Assembly: GCA_000802045.1 (NCBI GenBank) | Contig: JUEF01000113.1 | Span: forward strand, 1 to 34,456 | DNA length: 34,456 nt | From: Peptococcaceae bacterium BICA1-8 | Lineage (GTDB): Bacteria > Bacillota > Peptococcia > Peptococcales > BICA1-8 | Direction of reading: 5' to 3' | Shown here: positions 17,013 through 25,624 of the stretch, piece by piece | Position numbering within the stretch: the stretch's first letter is position 1 | Layout of the letters: every line of letters starts with the position of its first letter | Notes under the pieces: generated by a model | Database searches by the model: none | What the model was told of the DNA's origin: nothing | What the model saw: only the letters and a program-made list of their open reading frames with translations | Made by a program: the position numbers and the translations under genes

Positions 17013-18026
17013 CTATTTACCTGTTAAAGCCTTAATATATTCTGGATTAATTTTGCCTAAATACTTGTCATAAACAGGAGAAACAGCTTGTTGCCATTCC
17101 ATTTTGTCTACTTCAGTTACGACCATCCCTTTTTCAGTCAAAGCTTTTACAAGAGATTTATCAAGTTCAGAACTGTAATTCCGCTCCCATTCTCTTGCTT
17201 CTTTCTCTGCTTTAAAAACTGCTTCTTGGATATCTTTAGGGAACCCATCTAAGAGCTTCTTGTTTATCATAATTACTGATGGCGAATAGAAATGTCCAGT
17301 TAAAGATACATGTTTTTGAACTTCATATACTTTTGCAGTATCTAAGATTACTAATGGGTTTTCCTGTCCATCAATAGTTCCCTGCTGGAGTGATGTGAAT
17401 ACTTCACCCCAAGCCATGGGTGTAGGATATGCTCCTAATAATTTGAAAGTTTCGATGTGTACAGGGTTTTCCATAGTTCTAATTTTCATGCCTTTTACAT
17501 CAGCAGGATGAACAATGGGAGCTTTATTATTTGTAATGTTTCTAAAGCCGTTTTCCCAGAATCCCAAGGCTTTGATACCTTTTGGCTCTAAAGTTGCTAG
17601 GATTTCTTGTCCAACAGACCCATCCATAACTTGGTATGCTTTTTGTCTATCTGTTACGATGAATGGCAGGTCAAATAACATAAAGTTGGAAGAAAAGTTA
17701 GGCAGTGGGCCTGTAGATGAAATACACATTTCAATTGTTCCTGCACCAACGCCCTCAATTAAATCTCTCTCATTTCCTAACTGGCTGCTTGGGAAAATTT
17801 TAACCGCAACCTTATTCTCTGAATATTTTTCCAGTTTTTCTTTAAACTGTAGTAATCCTTTGCCGTAGTGTGAATCTGCCTCGGCAGTCATGCCTATTCG
17901 TAAAACAATTTTCTCAGCTACCTTTGGTTCTTCTTGTTTTGACTGTTCAGCAGGCTTTTGATTACTACATGCTGTCAATGAGAGCAATAAAACAATAATT
18001 AATAAACAACCAATAAACTTTTTCAT
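17013..18026 (-). CDS. dctP: TRAP transporter solute-binding lipoprotein, DctP type
   Basis: This 337-residue extracellular binding protein has a lipoprotein signal ending in SLTAC, with lipidation Cys20, then a Ser/Gln/Glu-rich tether. DctP family features are the KIRTMENPVH segment with the carboxylate-binding Arg, AMAWGEVFTSLQQGTIDGQEN and FYSPSVIMINKK. It captures an organic acid at the outer membrane face and passes it to DctQM. It is the first gene of the catabolic operon, with GGAGG 10 bases before the ATG. The 260 bases upstream must hold the promoter; I could not fix it. Confidence 0.94.
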   Translation of the reverse strand: MKKFIGCLLIIVLLLSLTACSNQKPAEQSKQEEPKVAEKIVLRIGMTAEADSHYGKGLLQFKEKLEKYSENKVAVKIFPSSQLGNERDLIEGVGAGTIEMCISSTGPLPNFSSNFMLFDLPFIVTDRQKAYQVMDGSVGQEILATLEPKGIKALGFWENGFRNITNNKAPIVHPADVKGMKIRTMENPVHIETFKLLGAYPTPMAWGEVFTSLQQGTIDGQENPLVILDTAKVYEVQKHVSLTGHFYSPSVIMINKKLLDGFPKDIQEAVFKAEKEAREWERNYSSELDKSLVKALTEKGMVVTEVDKMEWQQAVSPVYDKYLGKINPEYIKALTGK

Positions 18027-18204
18027 CTTTAAAATACCTCCCTATTTTTTCTTTTTATAATAAAAACGCGAAATCAATTAAAATTTACCACCACCTTATG
18101 AAGTTATTACACTTATCTATAACTTTCTGAATTTTCCAAACATATTTTTGAAAAAGCAAACTAATGTTTACTATTGTCGTACAGCGTTTAACTCAACCTT
18201 TTTT

Positions 18205-18262
18205 AAAAAAAGCATCATTTATTTTTCAGATGATAATTAATTCTCTGAAAAATAAATAATGC
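18205..18262 (-). terminator. terminator of the kinase/response-regulator operon
   Basis: A 19-bp stem (18212-18230 against 18244-18262, one G-U pair) followed on the minus strand by seven T residues. It isolates the regulator operon from dctP. Confidence 0.85.
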
Positions 18263-18286
18263 CTCCCGATTTTTTTGACATCAACT

Positions 18287-19846
18287 CTAGGATTTTTGCC
18301 CTTTTTTTATATTATTTATTACCTGATTTGGAGATATCCTCTGATATTCCTTAAATACAGCACTAAAATAACTGGGATCTTTAAAGCCTACTTTTTGAGT
18401 TACCTCTGCTACAGAATACCTTCCTGTGTTTAATAATTCATAAGCCTTACCTATTCTTATTTTAACCAGATAACTTGCGAACCCTTCACCTGTATACTTT
18501 TTAAATATACGACTAAAATAGCTATTGCTAATAAAGAGTTTATTTGCTAACCCCTGTAAGGAGATATCTTCATAATAACTATTATGAAGGTAATCAACTG
18601 CCCACTTTACCATTTTTTCAGCTTGTGTCTCTCCAGTCGAATGAATTCTTATGCTCAATTCACCCACTAAGCCACTAATTACTAGCTTTAATTCCTTTGC
18701 AGTCTTAATATTATTTATATTTTGTTCATATTTAAAAGCAATTTGGTTTGTATCTTCCATGGAAATCATTTGCTCAGACAAGGTGCTTAATAGTATAGTA
18801 ATCATCTGTTTAATAAGCATAACTGCCTGAATATAAAGATATTTCCTTTCTTTCAAAGAATTAAGTATCTCATCAAGAAAATCATTTATACTTTCATTTT
18901 GTCTTTCCAGAAGCTTTTCATAAACCTGTTTTTGAATATCAATGATTTCTGCTACACTATATGGAATATATATATAATCTTTTTCTTCAAATACACCATT
19001 TTGTACCCAAAAATAAGCTGATTTGCTAATCTCATCTGCTTCTAAATATGCAGTATTAGGCTGTCCCTGTTTTAATTCTCCAAGCCCTCCAAATATTTCG
19101 ACAGAATATTCATCCTTTATTTTTAAAATAGTTTCATTTATCTCTTTTATATTTGTAGTTTTATTGACAAAAAAAACTGCCTTATCATTAGAAATAACAT
19201 TATATAAGCCCATACCAATTCTTTTCTCTATCTCAAATATCAGTTTTTCCATTTTGCCTGCATTTATTACAAACTCTTTTAAGTTTAAAAGAAGAACTAA
19301 TACAGCATGTGGTATTAAATCGTTATTATTTACAAATTCCTTTATTTTCAATGCATTGCTCGTGATGTACCCATAATTAATCATTTCACTTACAATTTGC
19401 TTTCTAAGAACAGGTTTAAGCTCTTCAATCCGATTCTTCATACTAATATATTCTGTATCATGAGCTTGCATATGTTGAAGTTTTTTAATACTCTCTCCTA
19501 ATGTATAAGCTAGCTGTTCCGGCTTTAACGGCTTTAATAAATAATCGTTCACACTGATTCTAACCGCTTTCTGAGCATATTCAAAATATTCATATGCAGT
19601 TAAGACATATATTATGGGAGACGGCTGTCTCTTTTTAATTATTTCAGCTGCAGTTAAACCATCCATTAAAGGCATATGAATATCCATTATTATAAGATGG
19701 GGCTTGTACTGATCCGCCATTTGCACAGCCTGCTCTCCATTTACTGCTTCGCCACAAATGTGGAAGGGCAAACTATATTCGGAAATAACATACTTGATAA
19801 ACCTAAGTACAGTGGGTTCATCATCAACAATCAGTAGATTGTACAT
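18287..19846 (-). CDS. response regulator with AraC-type DNA-binding domain
   Basis: The start at 19846 is chosen because GGATGG lies 8 bases upstream and MYNLLIVDDEP is the usual receiver opening; an ORF start 8 codons earlier is less likely. The 519-residue protein has a REC domain (D9/D10, phospho-acceptor D55 in IIMDIHMPLMDG, and a Lys in YLLKPLK), a long middle region of about 280 residues without clear domain, and a C-terminal double helix-turn-helix (ISLQGLANKLFISNSYFSRI, then VGFKDPSYFSAVFKEYQ). It is 36 bases after its partner kinase. Divided from dctP only by a terminator, it likely activates the TRAP operon. Confidence 0.93.
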   Translation of the reverse strand: MYNLLIVDDEPTVLRFIKYVISEYSLPFHICGEAVNGEQAVQMADQYKPHLIIMDIHMPLMDGLTAAEIIKKRQPSPIIYVLTAYEYFEYAQKAVRISVNDYLLKPLKPEQLAYTLGESIKKLQHMQAHDTEYISMKNRIEELKPVLRKQIVSEMINYGYITSNALKIKEFVNNNDLIPHAVLVLLLNLKEFVINAGKMEKLIFEIEKRIGMGLYNVISNDKAVFFVNKTTNIKEINETILKIKDEYSVEIFGGLGELKQGQPNTAYLEADEISKSAYFWVQNGVFEEKDYIYIPYSVAEIIDIQKQVYEKLLERQNESINDFLDEILNSLKERKYLYIQAVMLIKQMITILLSTLSEQMISMEDTNQIAFKYEQNINNIKTAKELKLVISGLVGELSIRIHSTGETQAEKMVKWAVDYLHNSYYEDISLQGLANKLFISNSYFSRIFKKYTGEGFASYLVKIRIGKAYELLNTGRYSVAEVTQKVGFKDPSYFSAVFKEYQRISPNQVINNIKKGQKS

Positions 19847-19882
19847 AAATGCAACCATCCTTTTAAGCAAATAATTAGTCTT

Positions 19883-21484
19883 TTAAAAACGCAGTATTAC
19901 TTTTACTTCAGTACCCTTTTGAGGTAATCTTTCAATTTCAAAATTAAAATTAGTCCCGTAATAATACTCAAGTCTTTTATAAACATTTTTTAAACCTAAT
20001 CCTTTTAATGATGATGTTAGGTAAGACTGATTACTAAAACGCTTTACCTTTTCAACTACTTGATTAGGAACGCCAATTCCATTATCGATTACCTCTAAAA
20101 TAACATTGTTATTTTCTTTGTATCCTCTAACCCTCAAATCACCCTGCCACCGAATGCTTGAAAAACCATGTATAATTGAATTTTCCACTAAAACCATTAA
20201 AGTCATGAATGGTACCTTAACTTCCTCTATCTGGGGAGATATTTCCAACGAGAAATTAAATCTATCGGGAAATCTTGTCTTTTGAATATATATATAGTCA
20301 CGAATATGATCTATTTCGTCCCTTATACTAATTTGTGAATCATTTTTACCTAAGCTGCTTCTCAACAAGTTAGCCAAAGCATAGGTTAATGTGGCAGTTG
20401 AATCAGCGCCCTCCATTACTGCAGTTTGGGCAATTGTATTTAGGGTATTAAATAAAAAGTGAGGATTTACTTGTGATTCTAATAATTTAAGCTTTGCTTC
20501 ATTCAAGGAACTTAAAAGCTCTGCCTGTCTTTGTTTTTCTTTAATAAGACTAATTTTATAGCTGTTTAGTTGTTTTTCTCTAGCAGCTTGAATAATTAGC
20601 TGTACTAAAGACGCACTAACTAAGGATAGCATTTCTGCAACAGATGTAAGATGATTTCTATTGATAAAATTAAGATTTTTGTACTCTAGGACTGCTTTTT
20701 CTAATATTGCTTGAGGAAATTCTTTTCTTATAAATTGCTCATCTTCATAGTTTACAGTTGAAATCCTACCGTAGCCGCATCCAAGAAATCCCAATAGTCT
20801 CTGATTAATAATAATTGGTGATTGAACCGAATAAACTCCGAATTTACATTTACACATTCTTAGATCATTACCCACATGCCCCCTGCCATGGGGGCTTATA
20901 ACACAATCCCCTGCATTTTCTTTTATGCATATTTTACAAAATTTGGGGAAGTTTTTTAACTTTGATAATAAACTTCCATTAATATCAACCAGAGATACTC
21001 CTAGTTTAATATTTTGAGCAAACTTTCCTGCAATCGCATCTAGGTTAGTCATCTTGGTGAGCTCAGTCAGTTCTACATCTTCAATTGAAGAAATTGGGCC
21101 CAAGTTTTCTGGAAAGCTAGGAAAAGCAATACTCATTAATTTAGCCGGTTTATCTGAAATATTTAACATCACGTGCTGTCCGCCAGCAGAAATATAACCG
21201 ATTTGACCCTTTCTCAATACTATTTTACTATTGTTAGACCAATGAATAGTCTCACCTTCTAATCCATAAATAACTTCTTCATATCCTGGATGAGTATGGA
21301 TTTTTTGCTCCTTATCAGGATATACTGTAACAATGGAGACAGAGCGCCTAGGTTTATCGGGATCATTTATTTTAAAGTTTGATTCTAATCCCAAAAAATA
21401 AGATTCTCCCCAAGGAAACTGCTGCTCACCGATTATTTTTAAGTTAAACAACTGCTCTATCTCATTCTTTATTGTATTATTCAT
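19883..21484 (-). CDS. soluble sensor kinase: cupin, PocR and LytS-type kinase domains
   Basis: A 533-residue protein with no membrane helix. Domain order: cupin at about 45-120 (H63, H65, E69/E70, H104, all metal-type ligands); PocR ligand domain at about 145-300 with cysteines C183, C186, C194, C211 and C213; coiled linker 305-340; His_kinase with H342 in QVNPHFLFNTLNT; and an ATPase domain with LVENSIIHG and DNGIGVPN. PocR domains sense small organic compounds such as 1,2-propanediol in other systems. A cupin fused to a kinase is unusual. It would sense a cytoplasmic metabolite, perhaps a TRAP substrate or product, and phosphorylate the next-gene regulator. Confidence 0.9.
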   Translation of the reverse strand: MNNTIKNEIEQLFNLKIIGEQQFPWGESYFLGLESNFKINDPDKPRRSVSIVTVYPDKEQKIHTHPGYEEVIYGLEGETIHWSNNSKIVLRKGQIGYISAGGQHVMLNISDKPAKLMSIAFPSFPENLGPISSIEDVELTELTKMTNLDAIAGKFAQNIKLGVSLVDINGSLLSKLKNFPKFCKICIKENAGDCVISPHGRGHVGNDLRMCKCKFGVYSVQSPIIINQRLLGFLGCGYGRISTVNYEDEQFIRKEFPQAILEKAVLEYKNLNFINRNHLTSVAEMLSLVSASLVQLIIQAAREKQLNSYKISLIKEKQRQAELLSSLNEAKLKLLESQVNPHFLFNTLNTIAQTAVMEGADSTATLTYALANLLRSSLGKNDSQISIRDEIDHIRDYIYIQKTRFPDRFNFSLEISPQIEEVKVPFMTLMVLVENSIIHGFSSIRWQGDLRVRGYKENNNVILEVIDNGIGVPNQVVEKVKRFSNQSYLTSSLKGLGLKNVYKRLEYYYGTNFNFEIERLPQKGTEVKVILRF

Positions 21485-21559
21485 CTTGGCACCACCTATA
21501 AGTTTTCTATAAATGATAATTTTTTTTTTGGGGGTTCAATTATCCCTGATTTTTCTAAA

Positions 21560-21580
21560 GAAAAAACCTGCTTCGCAGGT
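21560..21580 (-). terminator. terminator after the soluble chemoreceptor gene
   Basis: ACCTGC-TTC-GCAGGT (21566-21580), a perfect 6-bp stem with a 3-base loop, followed on the minus strand by six T residues. Confidence 0.75.
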
Positions 21581-21629
21581 CACAGTACTACAGTTCTATA
21601 TTTGCTACAGAAAAAATATTTTTGTCTAG

Positions 21630-22463
21630 TTATATTATCTTAGCCATCTCTTTGAGCTCTTCAATAGTTGATGTCAACTCTTCTATATATGCAGCAATCT
21701 CTTGGGTAGCTGCTGTTTGTTTATCACTGACTGAGGTAGAATTACTTATGATTTGGCCAACATCGGTTATGGCATTACCAATATTAATTAGTGTTGCACC
21801 TACCTGATTGACGGAGCTGGCACTATTTTCAGATAGTTTTCTTATTTCATCGGCAACTATGGAAAAGCCTTTGCCATGTTCCCCCGCCCGAGCCGCTTCG
21901 ATAGCCGCATTTAATCCTAATAGCTTAGTTTTGTTTGCTATGGTTTTTATCAGTGCAAGTATCTCATCAGACTGTTTTAACTCCTCAATAGAATTATTTA
22001 AGCTAGTATTAAGAGTTAAATTGATACTAGATACCTTTTCTGCTCCCCCCGCAATCTCCTGAATATTATTATTCACCTTATTTAGTGCCTCTAATATATC
22101 ATGTATCGTGTCTTCTAGCTTTTTTTGATTATCCAGACTAGTTGCCATTGCTACTGCACCGATAACTTGGTCTCTTTCGTCAAAAACAGGAATAGAAACT
22201 GCCTTAAAAGGAACCCCATAAACTTCTTTAGGCACTTCTAAAAGGACTGGTTTTTTTTCATTTATTGACCTCGCAACAGAGCCGCCTTCTGTAATAAAAT
22301 CACCAGGTTTTTCCTTAGTATCTAAGGCTCTTCCAGCCTGATAGGCCAGTACCTTCTCTATATCATAGACGGCAAAACCCACATCCAATAAGACCAGGTC
22401 ATTAAGATGTGGAGTAATCTTAACAAAAGCCTGCAGTAGTTCACTGCCTACAAATTTCTCCAT
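21630..22463 (-). CDS. soluble methyl-accepting chemotaxis-type protein
   Basis: This 277-residue protein lacks membrane segments. The N-terminal ~110 residues form a small sensor domain ([18 protein letters not shown] ... [19 protein letters not shown] type), followed by a coiled coil and a short signalling hairpin with the conserved tip [20 protein letters not shown] and [13 protein letters not shown]. The tip would contact CheW/CheA. The signalling domain is short compared with transmembrane receptors. It lies upstream of the sensor kinase with a terminator between, so it is its own transcript. A role in taxis toward, or sensing of, the TRAP substrate is possible but only from position. 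Confidence 0.9.
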   Translation of the reverse strand: MEKFVGSELLQAFVKITPHLNDLVLLDVGFAVYDIEKVLAYQAGRALDTKEKPGDFITEGGSVARSINEKKPVLLEVPKEVYGVPFKAVSIPVFDERDQVIGAVAMATSLDNQKKLEDTIHDILEALNKVNNNIQEIAGGAEKVSSINLTLNTSLNNSIEELKQSDEILALIKTIANKTKLLGLNAAIEAARAGEHGKGFSIVADEIRKLSENSASSVNQVGATLINIGNAITDVGQIISNSTSVSDKQTAATQEIAAYIEELTSTIEELKEMAKII

Positions 22464-22568
22464 TTCATCACCCTCAAGTTTATTATCTTAACCATTAATT
22501 TGACAAAAACTAGCTATTTCCTGCAGAAAACTTTTGTATTATGTATAAATTTGTCCCTTTTGAGGTGA

Positions 22569-22943
22569 TTATTCATAACGAATTTTAATATATGGTTTTA
22601 ACTGGTAATAAAGATCTTTAGACATTGTTGTTACATCTAAGCGATACTTACGATTTAAATTGAGAATTAAGTACCGGCCTTTATTATCAACCCCAACATC
22701 TAGTCCATCCATGGAATATTCTTTAAACTTTTTAGTTAAAGCAAGCTTTAACTTAAGCTTTTTACCCTCAATTATTACTATTTCAGGATAATAAAAATGA
22801 CTTACTAACCCAACTAATAGGAATAATACTGAAAAATACCTGATAGAAGCCAAGTTTTCGATAAAAAACCCCGATGCCAAAGCTACACCCAAAGGAATAA
22901 AAAGTCTAACAAGATTAACAAATTTTTTATTAACATAATACAT
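22569..22943 (-). CDS. small membrane protein of unknown function
   Basis: This 124-residue protein has two predicted helices (about 10-28 and 33-53) and then a C-terminal soluble part rich in Lys, Tyr and Asp, ending KPYIKIRYE. The layout resembles small bacterial PH-domain-like membrane proteins, but I do not recognise a family. AGGTAGGTGA precedes the ATG. It stands alone: 105 bases from the chemoreceptor gene and 135 from the kynureninase stop. Confidence 0.6.
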   Translation of the reverse strand: MYYVNKKFVNLVRLFIPLGVALASGFFIENLASIRYFSVLFLLVGLVSHFYYPEIVIIEGKKLKLKLALTKKFKEYSMDGLDVGVDNKGRYLILNLNRKYRLDVTTMSKDLYYQLKPYIKIRYE

Positions 22944-23030
22944 AAAATCACCTACCTTTTTAAACTGGCAGAGTTTAAATAACTGCGGACGCGCACCTAC
23001 ATATCGCTATAGGTTTGGTCCACTCTTGCT

Positions 23031-23060
23031 CAACCTTAGCCTTAGCCTAAACCTTGCTCT
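23031..23060. repeat. hexamer tandem repeat (TAGCCT/AACCTT type), five units
   Basis: Five consecutive 6-bp units, CAACCT, TAGCCT, TAGCCT, AAACCT, TGCTCT, in the spacer after the kynureninase gene. The same hexamer type recurs at 25595-25624. Confidence 0.6.
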
Positions 23061-23078
23061 TTTACTGTTCCACTATAA

Positions 23079-24365
23079 TCAAGCTACTGGGCCACTTTTC
23101 TTAGCAAATTTCTCATATTCTTTAGTATCAACTTTTTCCTTTAAATGCTGAACTAGCTTCCATATTTCATGGAAGGATACATAAAGGGGTACCGGTGCCA
23201 ATCTTATAACATTGGGATATCTAAAGTCGGGCATGACCCCCCTCTTTTTCAAGGCCTCATTAATTCTCAAAGCCTCATCATGTTCAAGTGCGACATGACC
23301 ACCTCTGCGCTCCGGTTGCCTGGGAGTGCCGATTTTGTACCCATATTTTTCTTCTGGTAGCAGTTCATCAATGAGATACATAAGGTAAGATGTAGCCTTT
23401 AATGATTTTGCCCGTAGGTTTTCTATACCCGCTTCCTCATACATCCGCAAAGATCCTTCTAGTGTCGCGCTACTTAACATATTGATGGTGCCAATCTGCC
23501 AGGCACCGGCGCTTTCTGCCCTTTCAAATTCCTGCACCATGTCAAATTGTTTATCTTTACGATAACCCCACCATCCAGCTAAGCCCACCTCCTTAGCAAA
23601 ATGCTTTTTATTAACATAAAGACCTGCTGCCCCGCCAGGCCCATTGTTGAGATATTTATAATTACACCAAAAGGCAAAATCCACATCCCATTTAGAAAAA
23701 TAGTGGGGAACGGCACCTATGGAATGGGAGCAATCAAAACCGATTACAATACCCCGGTTATGGGCTTCCTTGGTTAAGAGCGCCATATCCAAGAGCTGTC
23801 CGCTGCGATAAAGAACTCCCGGTAAGATTATCAGAGCAACATCTTCAGTCATTTTGCTTATAATGTCTTCTTCCTCTAATAACCTGCCATCTCTGCTTTC
23901 TACCAATATCAGATTTTTATCAGGTTCTAAGCCATGTATGAGCAGCTGGCTTTTTAAGGCATAAATATCTGAGGGAAAGTTGAGCTCATCGGCCAAAATC
24001 TTACTTCTTTCTGATGTTGGCTGAAAAAAGGTAGCTACCAAATTGTGCAAATTCACAGTTGTACTACCAGTTACTATTACTTCAGACGGGTCAGCACCAA
24101 CTAAAGGGGCCTGCATTTTTCCCAATTCTTCACCATAATAAAACCAGGGTATCTCACCTTTTAGCCATCCATTTATGCCTAAAGTCTTCCACTCATTTAC
24201 AACTCTAAGTAAAGACTTTTCTGCATCCTTCGATAATAATCCCAAGGAGTTACCATCCATATATATCTCTAAAGGATTTTTATAAAACCTTTGAGCAAAG
24301 CCCCTTAAATTATCTTCACTGTCTAATTGTAAAGCATATTCCTCAGATGTCTTAAAGCCCCGCAC
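23079..24365 (-). CDS. kynU: kynureninase
   Basis: A PLP-dependent hydrolase converting kynurenine to anthranilate and alanine. The GTG at 24365 is the best start: AGGAGG lies 7 bases upstream, and the frame's earlier ATG codons lie on or before that ribosome site. This gives 428 residues. Family landmarks: YMDGNSLGLLSK near the N terminus, GSTTVNLHNLVATFF for cofactor phosphate, FDCSHSIGAVPH with the PLP Asp, and WCNYKYLNNGPGG with the Schiff-base Lys at about 237. No dioxygenase or formamidase genes adjoin, and an anaerobe could not make kynurenine by the oxygen route, so it probably scavenges it or acts on a related beta-keto amino acid. Confidence 0.9.
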   Translation of the reverse strand: MRGFKTSEEYALQLDSEDNLRGFAQRFYKNPLEIYMDGNSLGLLSKDAEKSLLRVVNEWKTLGINGWLKGEIPWFYYGEELGKMQAPLVGADPSEVIVTGSTTVNLHNLVATFFQPTSERSKILADELNFPSDIYALKSQLLIHGLEPDKNLILVESRDGRLLEEEDIISKMTEDVALIILPGVLYRSGQLLDMALLTKEAHNRGIVIGFDCSHSIGAVPHYFSKWDVDFAFWCNYKYLNNGPGGAAGLYVNKKHFAKEVGLAGWWGYRKDKQFDMVQEFERAESAGAWQIGTINMLSSATLEGSLRMYEEAGIENLRAKSLKATSYLMYLIDELLPEEKYGYKIGTPRQPERRGGHVALEHDEALRINEALKKRGVMPDFRYPNVIRLAPVPLYVSFHEIWKLVQHLKEKVDTKEYEKFAKKSGPVA

Positions 24366-24398
24366 ATAAACACCTCCTAGCATGCATATCCCCGAAAG

Positions 24399-24421
24399 GA
24401 AAAAGGCACCCAAAAAGGTGC
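24399..24421 (-). terminator. weak terminator before kynU
   Basis: GCACC/GGTGC stem with an A/T loop, followed on the minus strand by five T residues. It lies directly after the small membrane-protein gene and just upstream of the kynU ribosome site, so it could partly insulate or attenuate kynU. Confidence 0.5.
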
Positions 24422-24422
24422 A

Positions 24423-24674
24423 TTAATTTGATTCCTCTATGCTTTTATCTGTCTTTAGTGCATTATTGTACCTTCTCGCTGCAATTAATCCCAGCATAGA
24501 ATATCCTAGAACAAAAGCAACTAAAACATACCATGTGGTTAAATATCCAAGAGCTATAATGGCTAAAAGCTCTACTAATGCCCTAATAGGGCTTTTTTGA
24601 CCTAAATATACAAAGGTAAAGGGTCCTGCCAGCCAACCTATTACTCCGGCTATTACAAAATCTTTTTCTTTCAA
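24423..24674 (-). CDS. small two- or three-helix membrane protein
   Basis: An 83-residue hydrophobic protein with segments at about 6-24, 32-46 and 47-65 (AGVIGWLAGPFTFVYLG, ALVELLAIIALGYL, WYVLVAFVLGYSMLGL) and a polar tail. The start codon is TTG with GGTGAG just before it. Such proteins resemble TM2-type or small predicted membrane proteins; no function is known. Probably in one transcript leading toward kynU. Confidence 0.65.
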   Translation of the reverse strand: MKEKDFVIAGVIGWLAGPFTFVYLGQKSPIRALVELLAIIALGYLTTWYVLVAFVLGYSMLGLIAARRYNNALKTDKSIEESN

Positions 24675-24822
24675 TTATCTCACCCCATAGAATTTAATCA
24701 TCAATAACTCTTACTTCTACAAAGGGAAGGGAAAATCCTTTATAATAGTGAAAGAGTGGAAAGGTGAAAAAGTTTTTTCCTAAATATAATTATTGCAAAA
24801 ATACTAAGGCTTTTCAAAAGAC

Positions 24823-25011
24823 TTATTTAAGTGCGCAAAAGATGCGAATATTATCCTTCTCAAACCTCTCCGGTATTTCCGGCTGTTCATAATCAGCCTT
24901 AATATTCCCCGATTGACACTTAGGACAAAGCAGCTCCGGTTTATTATCCTTAGTAACCTCAAAAACAAATTTTTCTGAACAATCTCCACATTTGTAGTTA
25001 TATTTAGCCAA
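24823..25011 (-). CDS. small zinc-ribbon (FmdB-like) protein
   Basis: A 62-residue protein if translation starts at the TTG at 25011, which has GGAGG 8 bases upstream; an upstream TTG at 25026 overlaps that ribosome site and is less likely. Two CxxC knuckles, YKCGDCSEKF and LLCPKCQSGN, make a zinc ribbon. Such FmdB/regulatory-type ribbons are common small proteins of unknown role. It follows a CoA-binding protein gene after a 7-bp repeat. Confidence 0.75.
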   Translation of the reverse strand: MAKYNYKCGDCSEKFVFEVTKDNKPELLCPKCQSGNIKADYEQPEIPERFEKDNIRIFCALK

Positions 25012-25029
25012 CCTACTCACCTCCAAATA

Positions 25030-25054
25030 TAGTTACTAGTGACTGGTGACTAGT
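25030..25054. repeat. heptamer tandem repeat (TAGTTAC/TGGTGAC type)
   Basis: About three and a half 7-bp units, TAGTTAC, TAGTGAC, TGGTGAC, TAGT, between the zinc-ribbon and CoA-binding genes. The same unit family recurs at 27240-27290 and 29573-29621. Confidence 0.6.
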
Positions 25055-25066
25055 ATTTTTGTTTGT

Positions 25067-25435
25067 TTACTCCCTGATTCCCTTTTTACTTAGTTCCACT
25101 AAAGCACAGCCTTGGAATGCTTGAATGTTATTTTCTTTACAATACTCTAATATTTCTTCACTTTCTGCTCCTGGCTGAATTAAAACCTTATCAATCCCAA
25201 CTTCTTTTGCTTCCTTCATCACATCAATCCCTACTTTAGGATGGATAACAAGGTCAATCACATCTATCTTTTCCTTAATATCCTTTAATGACTTATACAC
25301 CTGTTCACTGTTTGATCGTGGGTTTACCCTAGTTACATTATAATTTCCCTTTTCAAGCCGCCTAACAATCTTATAAGCATACTTTTCTTCATTTAAAACA
25401 TCACCCACAACTGCCCAATTCTTAAACTCCATCAT
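25067..25435 (-). CDS. CoA-binding-domain protein
   Basis: About 122 residues from the ATG at 25435 (AGGTG upstream; the next codon 25432 is also ATG, and a frame start at 25450 is possible). It is a single Rossmann-like CoA_binding_2 domain: NWAVVGDVLNEEKYAYKIVR at the nucleotide loop, RVNPRS, DLVIHPKVG and LIQPGAESEEILEYCKE. Related small proteins bind CoA or NAD, and their target is unknown. Separate from its neighbours by repeat-bearing spacers. Confidence 0.85.
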   Translation of the reverse strand: MMEFKNWAVVGDVLNEEKYAYKIVRRLEKGNYNVTRVNPRSNSEQVYKSLKDIKEKIDVIDLVIHPKVGIDVMKEAKEVGIDKVLIQPGAESEEILEYCKENNIQAFQGCALVELSKKGIRE

Positions 25436-25501
25436 TTGTTCACCTATCATTTAATCCACTCCTTTTTTATTAACGGCTACGCGTTGTAGCTATAGCGGAA
25501 C

Positions 25502-25552
25502 GGGGACACACCTCTCTATTGGGTAATGCTTTGTCGTCAGAGGAATGTCCCC
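25502..25552. repeat. imperfect inverted repeat with GGGGACA / TGTCCCC arms
   Basis: GGGGACACACCTCT at 25502-25515 is matched in inverse at 25539-25552 with three mismatches. The TAGCGGAACGG leading into it recurs at 27453-27463, so this is probably a dispersed intergenic element. Confidence 0.5.
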
Positions 25553-25558
25553 ATTTCT

Positions 25559-25624
25559 AGGTTAAGGTTGAGAAAAAAACTAAAAATATTTACTCAATCT
25601 TAACCTTAACCTCAGCCTTAACCT
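25559..25624. repeat. hexamer tandem array with an inverted partner
   Basis: Five 6-bp units (CAATCT, TAACCT, TAACCT, CAGCCT, TAACCT) at 25595-25624 run into the stop codon of the FAD oxidoreductase gene. AGGTTAAGGTTGAG at 25559-25572 is the inverse of the array's first part (13 of 14 bases), so a hairpin can form just after this gene. Confidence 0.6.

Noticed and set aside
3673..24365. Amidohydrolase, kynureninase and DmpFG together as a kynurenine-to-aminocarboxymuconate pathway
   Set aside because: That route needs oxygenases and several enzymes absent here, and the genes lie in separate, distant transcripts.
24804..24989. 61-codon minus-strand frame over the zinc-ribbon gene
   Set aside because: Alternative frame of the zinc-ribbon gene; the CxxC-bearing frame is clearly the real one.
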